Assembly (NCBI RefSeq): GCF_000417875.1
Contig: NW_006920888.1
Location: 465,114-477,938, forward strand
Reading direction: 5' to 3'
DNA length: 12,825 bases
From: Pseudozyma flocculosa PF-1
Lineage: Eukaryota > Basidiomycota > Ustilaginomycetes > Ustilaginales > Ustilaginaceae
Shown: in pieces, positions 1 through 10,314 of the stretch
Layout of the letters: each line of letters opens with the position of its first letter
How positions within the stretch are numbered: the first letter of the stretch is position 1
Notes under the pieces: generated by a model
The model's database searches: none
Told to the model about the DNA's origin: nothing
What the model saw: the letters and a program-made list of their open reading frames with translations, nothing else
Made by a program: the position numbers and the translations under genes

Positions 1-64
1 TGGTGGTGGTGGTGGTAGGTAGGTAGGTAGGACGGACGGGTACGGACGGTCGGTACGTACGGAC
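1..64. repeat. TGG trinucleotide run grading into GTAG/GGAC tetranucleotide repeats
   Basis: The window opens with five TGG units (1-15), then TAGG/GTAG units to about 31, then degenerate GGAC/GGTAC units to about 64. The step from one short unit to the next looks like slippage-generated simple sequence. No reading frame here resembles a protein. The start of the array may lie outside the window. Confidence 0.85.
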
Positions 65-85
65 GAGAGGAGGAGGAGGGAGGAG

Positions 86-127
<42 letters not shown>

Positions 128-142
128 GAAGAGAGGGAGTGG
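65..142. repeat. GA-rich purine tract (GAGGAG and long GA dinucleotide run)
   Basis: Almost uninterrupted purines: GAGGAG units first, then a GA dinucleotide run of roughly 50 nt centred on 90-127, then imperfect GA/GGA. On the minus strand this is a CT-rich tract, similar in kind to the TCC tract just upstream of the TFIIIC gene at 4738-4783. It could therefore belong to the promoter or 5' leader of a minus-strand gene beyond the left edge. That link is inference; the repeat itself is directly visible. Confidence 0.9.
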
Positions 143-2442
143 AGGGAGATCCGCCGGGGTACGGTGTTGAGCAGGCGGTGTTGCAGGCAGTTAGGCTGCG
201 AATCGGACACAAAGCAAGCAAGAAGGCCCCCCCCCCTTTGCGCCGAGTCGAGGAGATTTGGCTCGGAGGTAAGCTGCCGGCCGCTGGTCGCCCCTCTCTG
301 GCCTGCCTCTTGTGATTTTCTCTTGCTCTCGAGCTGGCGGGCTGCGACCGAAGCAAGCAAGCAGGCCAGGCCAGGGTTACGGGCCGACGCGCAGAAAGGC
401 GAATGCGCGATGCGGTGCGGACAGCAGGGACCGGCCTAGTTACCCTCTGGTCTGGCTCGCCTGCCTTGCCTGCCTGCCTGGCGCTGCTGCTGCGATGTGA
501 TGTGCGTCGCTCGCTGGAAAAAGAACGAGCAAGCAGGGCACAAGGCAGAAGCAGGCGGAGTCTGCACCTGAGAAAATGGCCGCCGAACTGGCTGATTAGG
601 CTCTGTAGGCTGCTCGTGTTGTGGTACCGCTGCGTCTTCTTCGCTGGCTGGCTGGCGGATAGGGCGACGGATGGTCGCGATACGGGAGGCGACGATGGTG
701 GTGGTGTCGGTGTCGGTGGCGATGGTGGTGGCTGGCGACGATGCAGAAGAGAAGACGAGCGACAAGGTGAGGAGAGAGCGGCCCCTCCAGCTCGGGGCCC
801 GGCAACAGAAGAGGCCTAGGATCATGCTGCGATCATTGCCCTGCCTGGCCCTACCTGCTGGTACCTCCGTCTGCCGCCACGGCAAATGCGATCCGATGGA
901 ATCAGAGCCCCCCTTCCCCCCCACCACCAATCAGCCGCCAGCAGCGGCGGCACGGCGCGGCGCGGTTTGGCTAGCTTCGCCCTGGTCCCACCATGCCCGC
1001 CCCGTCGCGGGCCGCCGCCAGGAGGGCGAGCAGGCTAGGCCTGCCACGAGCCTTGCTTGATGACGATCTCCGTCGTGGACCCCACCGCCCAAACTCCCCA
1101 GCCTCTGGCCGCCCTGTTGTTTCTATTTTCACCAGGCGCTCAGCGAGATGCTTGGCCAGGCCCTTGCCCGGTGTCGTTGTGGATGACGGTTCTTGGCGGC
1201 TCGGGGTGCCCCCTTCCTCTTGGCTCCCGCCCCGGTCTCGCCGCCGTAGCAATCCAATCCTTGCAACACCATAGCATGGCCCGACGGGCGTTGTGGCCGG
1301 TGCGCGGACGATCTCTCTCCTCTGCAGCGCCGAGGTACTGCGCACGGTGTGGCCTCGCCCTCTCTCTCGCTGCTGCTGACTGGATGCTCTGCTGCTTGTC
1401 TGGTGGGCCGCGCCATCTCCGTCGGCAGTCGGCTGGCCTGCCGCTCAGCACGGCAGGCCGCTTTCCTCAGGTCAGACAAGCAGCTGACCGGGGGCTTTCG
1501 GCCTCGGGTCCAGTCCGCCGAAGCAAGCCAACTGCTGGTGACGGCGGTCGGCAGCCTTCAGAGTGAATGACCTCGATGCTTCGCAATACAATTGAGCCAA
1601 GGCGACGGCTTGTCAGAGAAGAGAAAGCTGGCCTAGCCTTCTCTCTCTTGCAGCCGACTCGGCTGCTCAGCTTACCTTGTTCGGTGCTGCTTGACCGCCC
1701 TGCCCGAGATGCCCACGGAACCCTTGTCTCGTGCCCTCGGACCTCGACCTGGTCTCGGCCCGCGCCGTGGGTCCAGTCTCGTTCCATACCTCGACCTGCC
1801 GAGAGCGGGAGTGTGGGTGGGTGGGTAGATGGCCACCGCTCACCATCTGCCGGTTATGTCAACAGATAGAGCGTTGATCAGGTGCAACGGCCCTCGAGGA
1901 CCGTCGCAAGCGCAGAAGAGCATCAAGGCTAGGCCAGCGAAAACAAGGCCGAAAAGGCTACCTAAGCAGCGAGTACGTGCGCGCCCAGAGCATCCGCCGG
2001 AAAGCCGTACCCGTCGCAGGCCATCCTTATCCGCGCCGCGCCATTGTGGGGCCAAGGCTCGCGCTCAGGCTAGGCCCGACCGAGAAGCGGCCCGGCTTGG
2101 CTTCCCCTCTGTGCTCCGCGGGCTGCTGTGTGGCGGCGTAGAAGGCTTTATTCGGGCCTGAAAAGCCGTCCCGGGAGGGGGGACGCCGCTCGCGCCCGCC
2201 CGCCCTCGAGTCTTGCCAGGCCAGGCCAGGCAGGCCGCAAGTCGTCGCGGCCTTGTTGTCGTGTCGAATGGAAAGAAGACGTGCTCGTGCACGGGATATT
2301 GATCGCCGTCGCGTGCGTCAACCCGCATCGGCGTCCAGCTGCCTGTGTACCGATGCTCGTATCGGTGGCTCCGCAGCTGTCCCGCCGCCTTGTCGTCCAT
2401 CTGTCGCATCCCAACATGGCCAGCCAACTCCCCCGCACGTCT
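143..2442. other. 2.3-kb region without a supportable gene
   Basis: Both strands contain many short open frames, but none shows a recognisable domain or sustained non-low-complexity protein. The base pattern differs from the coding regions: lower GC, frequent TAG/TGA in all frames, and recurring short units such as AAGCAAGCAAG (around 213 and 350), CGAAGCAAGC (around 345 and 1519), CCTGCCTGCC (around 470) and GGCCAGGCCAGG (around 364 and 2217). I found no tRNA B-box (GGTTCGANTCC) or rRNA-like segment. The right end presumably includes the UBR7 3' untranslated region; the rest may be promoter or non-coding transcript. Confidence 0.6.
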
Positions 2443-4440
2443 CTACTGCTGCTCGCCGTGCTTGAGCCGGTTGCGGAAAAAGGCCCGGACGTCCTCCTCG
2501 CTCACCGCCTTGCCCGATCCCGCAAACGGCCGGAGGTGCTCCCAGAGCGCGTCGCGGAACGTGGCATAGGCCTGGAGCGAGTTGAGCATCTTTTCGCGCG
2601 GCATGGTCCGCAGCGCCGCCATGCCCAGGTCATACGTCGACGACGTGACCGACGCCGCGTCGTCGTCGGCGGCGCGCAGAGACCCCTCGTGGTCCGACGG
2701 CGGCGCGTACGTCGCTTCGGCCTCGAGCACAAACGGCAGCGAATCCCACGCCGCCAGGCAATCGGCGCACCGGCAGATGCGCTCGCGGAAGTCTTCGGCG
2801 AGGAAGATGTCGTACCTCTGCTGCGGGCCCGCCGCCCCGCCCTCGACGGCGGCGGCGGCGGAGTCTTTGGCCAGCGCGGGCTCCCATTCGTCTACTATCG
2901 AGGCGGGCACTTTCTCGAGCAGCGGGATGGTGCGCGGCCGGTTGCACCCGGTGGCCGTCGCCGCCTCGACGGGTTCTACTTCAGGATCCGTCTTGACCTT
3001 TTTGGCAGCAGCCTCGGTGTCTCCGCCGGCCACCGGGTCGGACAGGGCCTGTTCAGCCTTTCTCTTGTCGAGCGACGTACCTTGCGGCGGAGGACCGTCT
3101 GTCCCGGCCTCTGGAGCCACGGCTGCCTGCAGCCCTTCCGCGCCGTCGGCACAGCCTTGGCGCGTCTGTGTGGCCGCCTCCTCGCCCGGAGCATCTGTCT
3201 CATCTGCCTTGACGCCGTCGGATGCCTCGGCGTCCAACCTGAGGCCAAAGAGCTGCCAACTGGGCTCGTCTGCTGCAGGCTGCAGGCTGCCGTCGTCGCC
3301 TTTGACAGCTCGCGCTGCGCTTCCAGACGACGTGGACCCCTCCACAGCGGCGGGGTGCGGCTTGGCCTTTGCGTGGTCGGTGGGCACGCGGATGCTGGGG
3401 ATGCCGTCCCAGGCGGTCATGGCGCCCTGGCATTGCTGCGACGGCAAGAGGAGCAACCAGCCGCGCGAGCCGGCGTAGGAACGCAGCATCTCGTTGCCGT
3501 CCCGACGCACGCAGGCGTCGCAGATCATCAGGTCAAAGAGGTCGTGGTCGATCAGTGGCGGCTCGCTGTCGTCGTGTTGCCTCTCCTTGCCCGCAGCCGA
3601 CGGCGGGTCGCGGCGGCGGGGCGGGCGCAGCGAGGTGCAGCTCTCGTGGAGCCACTCTTCGCAGACGAGGCACTGGAACATGGTCTCGTCCTCCTTTTCC
3701 GGGTCGTAGGTCTGGCCGCGGAGGCAGTAGCAGAACGCGCCGTCGTAGTTGTGGTTGTACCGGTTGGCCTCGTTCTGCGGGTCGAAGCCGGGCTTGCGCA
3801 GGGTGCAGGGGAGGGATGCCGGAGGGTATTCGAGCTGCTCGTCGATGGCCACCTTGCGGTGGCAAGAGTTTGGCTGGCGGGTGCGGTAGAGGTTGGGGGT
3901 GCCGCAGTCGCAGCGAAAGTTGCGCTTGTTGAAGAGCTCGACGAGGTCGTGGTCAGAGTGGCAGGCGACGCTGCACGCTGCGCATACGCCGCCGCCGCCG
4001 CAGGTCTTGCAGGCGTAGGCGGGCTGGCGGATGTAGCCCATGGAGTGGGTGCAGGTGTCGAAGCGGAAGGGGATGGCGTCGGTGGCCTCGGCCTCGAGGC
4101 GGGCCTGTCGGGCGATGAGGTCGGCGGCGGTGAAGCCGACTTCCTCCTCGGCCAGGGCAGGCGCCGGGAGGGAGGGGTCCGGCAGGGCGGTGTGGGCGGG
4201 CTCATCGTCGGCCGCCGTCGTCGTGGAGGCAGCCGCGGTGGTAGCAGCAGCAGCAGCAGCAGTGGGAGCAGCGGCAGCAGCAGAGGCAGCAGCAGCAGAG
4301 GCAGCAGCAGCAGTGGAAGCAGCAGTGGGAGCAGCAACAGCGGAGGAGGTCGAGGCGCTGTGGCTTGGTAGAGGCGGCTGCGTTACCTGGCCGCCCGTGG
4401 TGCTGGTCGACGATGCGTCGGCGGGAGCATCTTGGCTCAT
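2443..4440 (-). CDS. UBR7: UBR7/Mlo2-type protein with UBR box and PHD-like zinc finger (putative E3 ubiquitin ligase)
   Basis: Single-exon gene, 665 residues. The first ATG in the frame is at 4440-4438 with A at -3 (AACATG); the frame continues upstream to 4584 but has no further ATG. Visible domains: an Ala/Ser/Thr-rich tail (about 34-77); a UBR-type Cys/His zinc domain (about 128-198) starting CTHSMGY and including CKTC, CAAC, CHSDHD and CDCG; a PHD-like finger (about 237-310) with CYC, CLVCEEWLHESC and CDAC; a long acidic, disordered middle with a KKVK nuclear-import-like motif at 480-483; and a conserved C-terminal domain (about 541-660) containing CRCADC and ending near an FFRNRLKH segment. 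This order is that of animal UBR7 and fission yeast Mlo2. Human UBR7 is reported to ubiquitinate histone H2B; that role here is inferred. It is longer than the roughly 425-residue human protein because of disordered insertions. It is transcribed divergently from the TFIIIC gene. Confidence 0.93.
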   Translation of the reverse strand: MSQDAPADASSTSTTGGQVTQPPLPSHSASTSSAVAAPTAASTAAAASAAAASAAAAAPTAAAAAATTAAASTTTAADDEPAHTALPDPSLPAPALAEEEVGFTAADLIARQARLEAEATDAIPFRFDTCTHSMGYIRQPAYACKTCGGGGVCAACSVACHSDHDLVELFNKRNFRCDCGTPNLYRTRQPNSCHRKVAIDEQLEYPPASLPCTLRKPGFDPQNEANRYNHNYDGAFCYCLRGQTYDPEKEDETMFQCLVCEEWLHESCTSLRPPRRRDPPSAAGKERQHDDSEPPLIDHDLFDLMICDACVRRDGNEMLRSYAGSRGWLLLLPSQQCQGAMTAWDGIPSIRVPTDHAKAKPHPAAVEGSTSSGSAARAVKGDDGSLQPAADEPSWQLFGLRLDAEASDGVKADETDAPGEEAATQTRQGCADGAEGLQAAVAPEAGTDGPPPQGTSLDKRKAEQALSDPVAGGDTEAAAKKVKTDPEVEPVEAATATGCNRPRTIPLLEKVPASIVDEWEPALAKDSAAAAVEGGAAGPQQRYDIFLAEDFRERICRCADCLAAWDSLPFVLEAEATYAPPSDHEGSLRAADDDAASVTSSTYDLGMAALRTMPREKMLNSLQAYATFRDALWEHLRPFAGSGKAVSEEDVRAFFRNRLKHGEQQ
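4242..4342. repeat. CAG/GCA-type trinucleotide repeat encoding polyalanine in UBR7
   Basis: Interrupted AGC/GCA units run through this stretch, with GGG, GGC and GAA interruptions. On the minus (coding) strand they are read as GCT/GCC codons and give alanine runs broken by Ser, Pro and Thr, within residues 34-77 of the UBR7 protein. It lies before the zinc domains, so length change would leave the folded parts intact. Such in-frame triplet arrays are prone to slippage. Confidence 0.9.
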
Positions 4441-4803
4441 GTTCGATGGGGCAGCGGGGAAGACGTGGGGGACGACTGCACTGATAGTTGGCCGGTGGAA
4501 GAGTGCAGCGCGATGTCGTGGTCGTCGTCGTGAAGGTGGCTGAGGTGGTGAGGGTGGGGTGGGGCGGGCAGAGAGGGCCTGCAATCAACACGACGCGCGT
4601 CTGACCCTTCCTGCGTGTGTGCTTTGGCCGCCGTCTTTTTCGTCGTTGGAGGCTGCGCGCGCTGGTGGAGGAGAAACACTGTTTGACTGCCAGCCGCTCG
4701 GACCCCCTTTCGGCCTTCCTCTCGCTGGCGATGCCTTCTTTCCTCCTCCTCCTCCTCCTCCTCCTCACCCTCCTCCTCCTCCATCATCTCTCGCCACAGC
4801 TCG
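4441..4803. promoter_or_regulatory. Divergent promoter region between UBR7 and the TFIIIC subunit gene
   Basis: The two start codons face away from each other across 363 nt, so both 5' leaders and both promoters must lie here or overlap the neighbouring gene. A GC-box-like GGGGTGGGGCGGG lies at about 4555-4567, within a GGTGGTGAGGGTGGGG purine-rich stretch. A TCC tract (4738-4783) sits just before the TFIIIC start. There is no clear TATA box. The segment ending CTCTCGCCACAG at 4799 follows a pyrimidine tract and looks like a splice acceptor, so an intron in the TFIIIC leader is possible; I could not identify its donor. Confidence 0.65.
4738..4783 (+). repeat. TCC trinucleotide (pyrimidine) tract upstream of the TFIIIC gene
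   Basis: About fourteen TCC units with one ACC interruption (near 4767-4770), ending some 20 nt before the first ATG of the downstream gene. CT-rich tracts close to transcription starts are common in fungal promoters, so a core-promoter or 5'-leader role is plausible. A polypyrimidine tract before the CAG at 4797-4799 is the alternative reading. Confidence 0.85.
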
Positions 4804-6198
4804 ATGGCCACCATGACCACCGCAGGCACGTCGTCCAGCGCCTCGCTCCCGCTGCTCCAGCGTCCCATCATCGACCCGTCTTGGACGCGCGTCCCCAACG
4901 ACCAGTTCCATCCAAACAAGCCTTGCACCCCGGCCCAAGCTCCACACGACGCCACCGCCGCCGCCGACGACGACGACCAGGACAGCGATGCGTCCTCGCA
5001 GTGGTCATTTACAGAAGAGACGGAGCTCGTCACCCTCGATCTTGGAACCGAAAGGACCGCCAAAAAGGCCCTCCTCGGTTTCGCCAGTGGGGCCGCGACC
5101 GCCGATGCAAAGAGCCCTGGCACCGGCGGCGGCGGCCCTGCTGCGCGTCCCTCGAAACAAGCCTCAGCCCCAATGAGCACCTCAGGAGCTGCGGCCGCAG
5201 CGAAGCAGGGGTCGGCACCACAAGGCTCGGCATCGGCCCCGCCGACCAAGGCGCCGCCCGCACCACCGACGACCGCACGTCAGAAGGGCGTGCTGGGCGC
5301 AGGCAGGATGTTTTCCATCACCGGCCTCGACACGGCGTCGCCCTTGCTCAAAGTCGGCAACACCATCCTGCGCGGCCAGCGCGCCCACCTGATCGGAACA
5401 GAGATTGTGCTCAGGGACGAGTACGACGCCAGCAGGCCCGACGGCCAGCGGCATGCCCTGCGACCCCTCCGCCCGACCGAAATCAGCTCCGCCTCGTCCT
5501 CGTCCTCGTCCCCGGTCCTCGGCATGCACACCGACCCGTCGGCCTCTGACCTTCAGTCGCATCAGCGCCGGGGCCGACACCCAACGACCAGGTCGTCGAC
5601 GAGCTCGGCACGCCTCCACTTTGCGCCCATCTACGACCCGACCGACAACGAGCGGCTGCCGCTCGACGTGCGCCGAGGCGGACTGCCAGGCGATCTCGCC
5701 TCCCTGGCCAGACCCACGGCCACAGCGCGAGCCGCGGCAGAAGGGAGCAGGACGGCGACGCGGGACAAGGGCAAGAGCAAGGGACGGCGCAAGGACCAGG
5801 GCAAGGGCAAGGAGAGGGCCACCGCATCGCAGGCCGGCAGCTCGGGCGATGAAGACGTCCCTCTGGCACAGCACGCTCAAGCCAGGACAGAGGTGACAGT
5901 GCCAGCCTCCAGGCGACGCCGAGGACCGCGCCCCGCTGCAGAACTGCCCGAGGGGGAGCTGCTGCTGCGACGGGCGGAGAAGTCCATCCGAAAGGAGGTC
6001 AGAAGGCGACAGAAGACGGCCAATCAGGCGCAGGAGAGGGAGCAGGGGCAGCAGAACGACGGCCAGGATCAAGACCAGCAGCAGGATCAGGAGGTGCAGC
6101 AGACAGGGCCTTCAAGAGCGGAGGCTGGACAGTGGCCGGCAGGCGACGGTGCGACCGAAGCGGAGCGCGACGAGGCAGATGCCATGGACGAGGAATGA
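4804..6198 (+). CDS. GTF3C6: TFIIIC subunit of the GTF3C6/Tfc7 (TFIIIC_sub6 triple-barrel) family
   Basis: Single open frame of 464 residues. Two blocks match the family: EETELVTLDLG at 71-81 (first strand of the triple barrel), and 169-206 with ITGLDTASPLLKVGNTILRG and HLIGTEIVLRDE. The latter parallels the human GTF3C6 pattern of IDTERPILQV, then FAGEYEDTLGT and an IFEE-like end. A further piece, HFAPIYDP (272-279), may close the barrel. In this family the protein heterodimerises with a larger TFIIIC subunit (Tfc1/GTF3C5) and helps TFIIIC bind tRNA promoters; the partner is not in the window. Oddities are an Ala/Pro/Gly-rich linker of about 85 residues between the two barrel blocks and a long charged tail rich in Lys/Arg (about 317-335) and Gln/Asp/Glu, much longer than the human 213-residue protein. 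The ATG at 4804 has a weak context; the ATG at 4813 sits in a perfect GCCACCATG and may be the main start (461 residues). Confidence 0.82.
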   Translation: MATMTTAGTSSSASLPLLQRPIIDPSWTRVPNDQFHPNKPCTPAQAPHDATAAADDDDQDSDASSQWSFTEETELVTLDLGTERTAKKALLGFASGAATADAKSPGTGGGGPAARPSKQASAPMSTSGAAAAAKQGSAPQGSASAPPTKAPPAPPTTARQKGVLGAGRMFSITGLDTASPLLKVGNTILRGQRAHLIGTEIVLRDEYDASRPDGQRHALRPLRPTEISSASSSSSSPVLGMHTDPSASDLQSHQRRGRHPTTRSSTSSARLHFAPIYDPTDNERLPLDVRRGGLPGDLASLARPTATARAAAEGSRTATRDKGKSKGRRKDQGKGKERATASQAGSSGDEDVPLAQHAQARTEVTVPASRRRRGPRPAAELPEGELLLRRAEKSIRKEVRRRQKTANQAQEREQGQQNDGQDQDQQQDQEVQQTGPSRAEAGQWPAGDGATEAERDEADAMDEE

Positions 6199-6694
6199 TT
6201 GCCGCCCGCCACCCGCCGCCCGCCGCCTGCGAGCGGAGAGGCAGCCCAAGCGGCTGTTGGCCGGATCAGCGTTGCGCCCGATGGAAAGCGCGAGCGAACA
6301 TGGCGGATGTGTGTGGCGCAGAGCGTCGAGTCGAGATGGTGAACCCTACCTTTGCGATCGAGGTCGCCAGCCGACCACGTCGGCGGTGATCTGTGCGCGC
6401 CAAGAAGAAAAGGAAGCCAAAGAGGGGTTTCCGAGTTGGGACCGCCGCACGCGGAACACACACCCACACCCACACCCACTACTAAAGACTCCAGTCACCG
6501 CCCACGGCGTTACGTTCTCCCGAAGTCAGGCCTCCGTCCCCTCCTTCCAGCATCGCCACCAGCCCTATTGCCCAGACTGCTGCCATCGTCCAAAGGGGGG
6601 TTTGCGCTCATCATTCCGTCCCCACTCATCGCTCCCTGAACGCCGTCGACGCTTTCCGCGGTCGTTCGTAGCCCGACTGCCCGAGACGGCCAGC
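6199..6694 (+). promoter_or_regulatory. Intergenic region: TFIIIC gene 3' end and MNS1 promoter/leader
   Basis: This 496-nt stretch must contain the 3' end of the upstream transcript and the promoter of the mannosidase gene, since both are on the plus strand. A short CACACC array lies at 6456-6479, and a pyrimidine-rich stretch (about 6535-6640) precedes the start. The mannosidase frame stays open back to 6149 and includes an ATG at 6281, but the translation there shows no conserved feature. I see no clear TATA box. Confidence 0.5.
6456..6479 (+). repeat. Short CACACC/ACACCC array upstream of MNS1
   Basis: ACAC followed by three ACACCC-type units, about 215 nt before the mannosidase start. 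It is a minor simple repeat. It partly resembles the budding-yeast Rap1 consensus (ACACCCRYACAYM) but mismatches near the end, so binding is not claimed. Confidence 0.7.
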
Positions 6695-9037
<2,343 letters not shown>

Positions 9038-10314
9038 GTGCCTCTTGAGTATGGTGCTTCAGTGCGCCATCAGGCTAGGGCCCGATCGACGGGCGGGACA
9101 GGGTGCAGTGACCCTGTACTGAAAAAGAGCAATGAGAATGGACCATGTGTGCCTTGGCAGCGATTGTCACAGTTTGGGGAACGGCTCCCGGCAGACTCAC
9201 GACTGGTAAGGCACGGCGCGGCGCAGGGCGAGGGGCGAATGAGGCAGACAGGTCGTCCGATATCTGACCTTGTCCAAAAGAGCGTCTTGTACCCACCCAC
9301 CAGACGGTCAACGTCTCGGGGCGGATCGGAAAATGGACGCTGGGGTATGGGTTTAGAGGCCCTGCAGCAAGGCGGTAAGCATGCTCGCTACCTGTCGAGA
9401 AGATCTTCGGGAACGTGTCGGAGAGCCCCTGAGCGGCACGTGTGCAGGCGGAGCTTGTAGCCGACCCCGCTTTCTCGCTCTGGGCCCCCGCGCCTCGAGC
9501 GCTCAGATGCTGGCTCCCGAACGCGATGTTCTCCCTCTATCTCGACACGGCAAGCTTTTCACCCTTCTCTCTTGCCTCAGTCCCATCTGACAAGGAGCGA
9601 TACAGAGACGCATGCACGATGCCGATCTCCTCGCAGCCGCCGCTCACACCGTACATCGATACCCCCCTTCGCTGGCTCGATACCGTCAGCCCAAGGCGAG
9701 CCAGTCGAAGACAGGGGGCCAAATTGAGGCTCGCTTCGCCGTCACTTCTTGCTAGTCCCGTATCGTGCTACTTCGGCCCTCACCCTTGCCCATCGCTGGT
9801 GCACAGGCAGGCAGATGTTGCTCTTTCGGCATCTCTGGGCAAGGGCAGGCGGGCACGTTCAAGCCTAACGATGCTGTGCCGAGAACAGCACAAGGCCGCT
9901 GGCTATCTGCACGGTATCATCACATCGTATGGCTGCAGCGCGAGCGGCGGCGGCGCCGATGCGGCTCGCTACGCGATGCTTCCTTCCCCCGGGCGGTCTT
10001 TGGACCGCAACCGCATGCTCTCGACGGCCGCCAAGCAAGCTCCAAGCCCCCTGCGATGCCCTCTGAGAAAGTGCAGCGACCGACCGATCGATGCTCAAGC
10101 TCTTCCGACCAGCCCCTGTTGCTGTCGCGCAACTTACGAGCAAGACTTGCCAGGGACTTGCAGGATCCTCTTGCCGCTCGCAGGGGCAAGACGGACGAGT
10201 ACATAAGATGCCTCGCCGACTCCTCTGAGGCCACCTTGGCACGCACGAGTCCGTGTCACTACTGTCCTGTCATCTGATCCCTCCCCGACGAACACGCCAC
10301 GCCGCACAGAGTCG
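9038..10314. other. 1.28-kb intergenic region between MNS1 and the fungal unknown gene
   Basis: No open frame here shows a family resemblance. The longest plus-strand frame (about 9442-10206) begins at a GTG rather than an ATG and has no recognisable domain. The left end carries a perfect inverted repeat just after the MNS1 stop. The right end should hold the promoter and leader of the next gene. No tRNA, rRNA or transposon signal was seen. Confidence 0.55.
9098..9117 (+). other. Perfect 7-bp inverted repeat (hairpin) in the MNS1 3' flank
   Basis: ACAGGGT (9098-9104), a six-base spacer GCAGTG, then ACCCTGT (9111-9117). All seven pairs are Watson-Crick. It begins 61 nt after the stop codon, so it probably lies in the 3' untranslated region. 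A role in mRNA stability or 3' processing is conceivable but not shown. Confidence 0.6.

Noticed and set aside
436..930. Minus-strand open frame with His/Thr/Ser-rich low complexity
   Set aside because: The translation comes largely from the GGTGGC-type simple repeat at about 700-735 and shows no conserved feature.
2128..4371. Very long plus-strand open frame (747 codons) opposite UBR7
   Set aside because: It is antisense to a gene with clear zinc-domain motifs; its translation is Arg/Val/Gly-rich, ends in Ser/Gly runs from the triplet repeat and has no recognisable family. High GC and codon bias suppress stops on the opposite strand.
4441..4584. Arg/Pro-rich 48-residue N-terminal extension of UBR7 resembling a targeting sequence
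   Set aside because: The frame is open, but position 4584-4582 reads TTG and there is no ATG upstream of 4440, so it is most likely 5' leader.
6149..6694. Upstream extension of the MNS1 frame, including an ATG at 6281
   Set aside because: The extension overlaps the end of the TFIIIC gene, is low-complexity (His-Pro repeats from the CACACC array) and would place an unusually long tail before the membrane segment; the ATG at 6695 gives the usual type II layout.
9442..10206. Plus-strand open frame of 254 codons between MNS1 and the unknown gene
   Set aside because: It begins at GTG, not ATG, has no domain or composition typical of a protein, and other frames across the same stretch are equally plausible.
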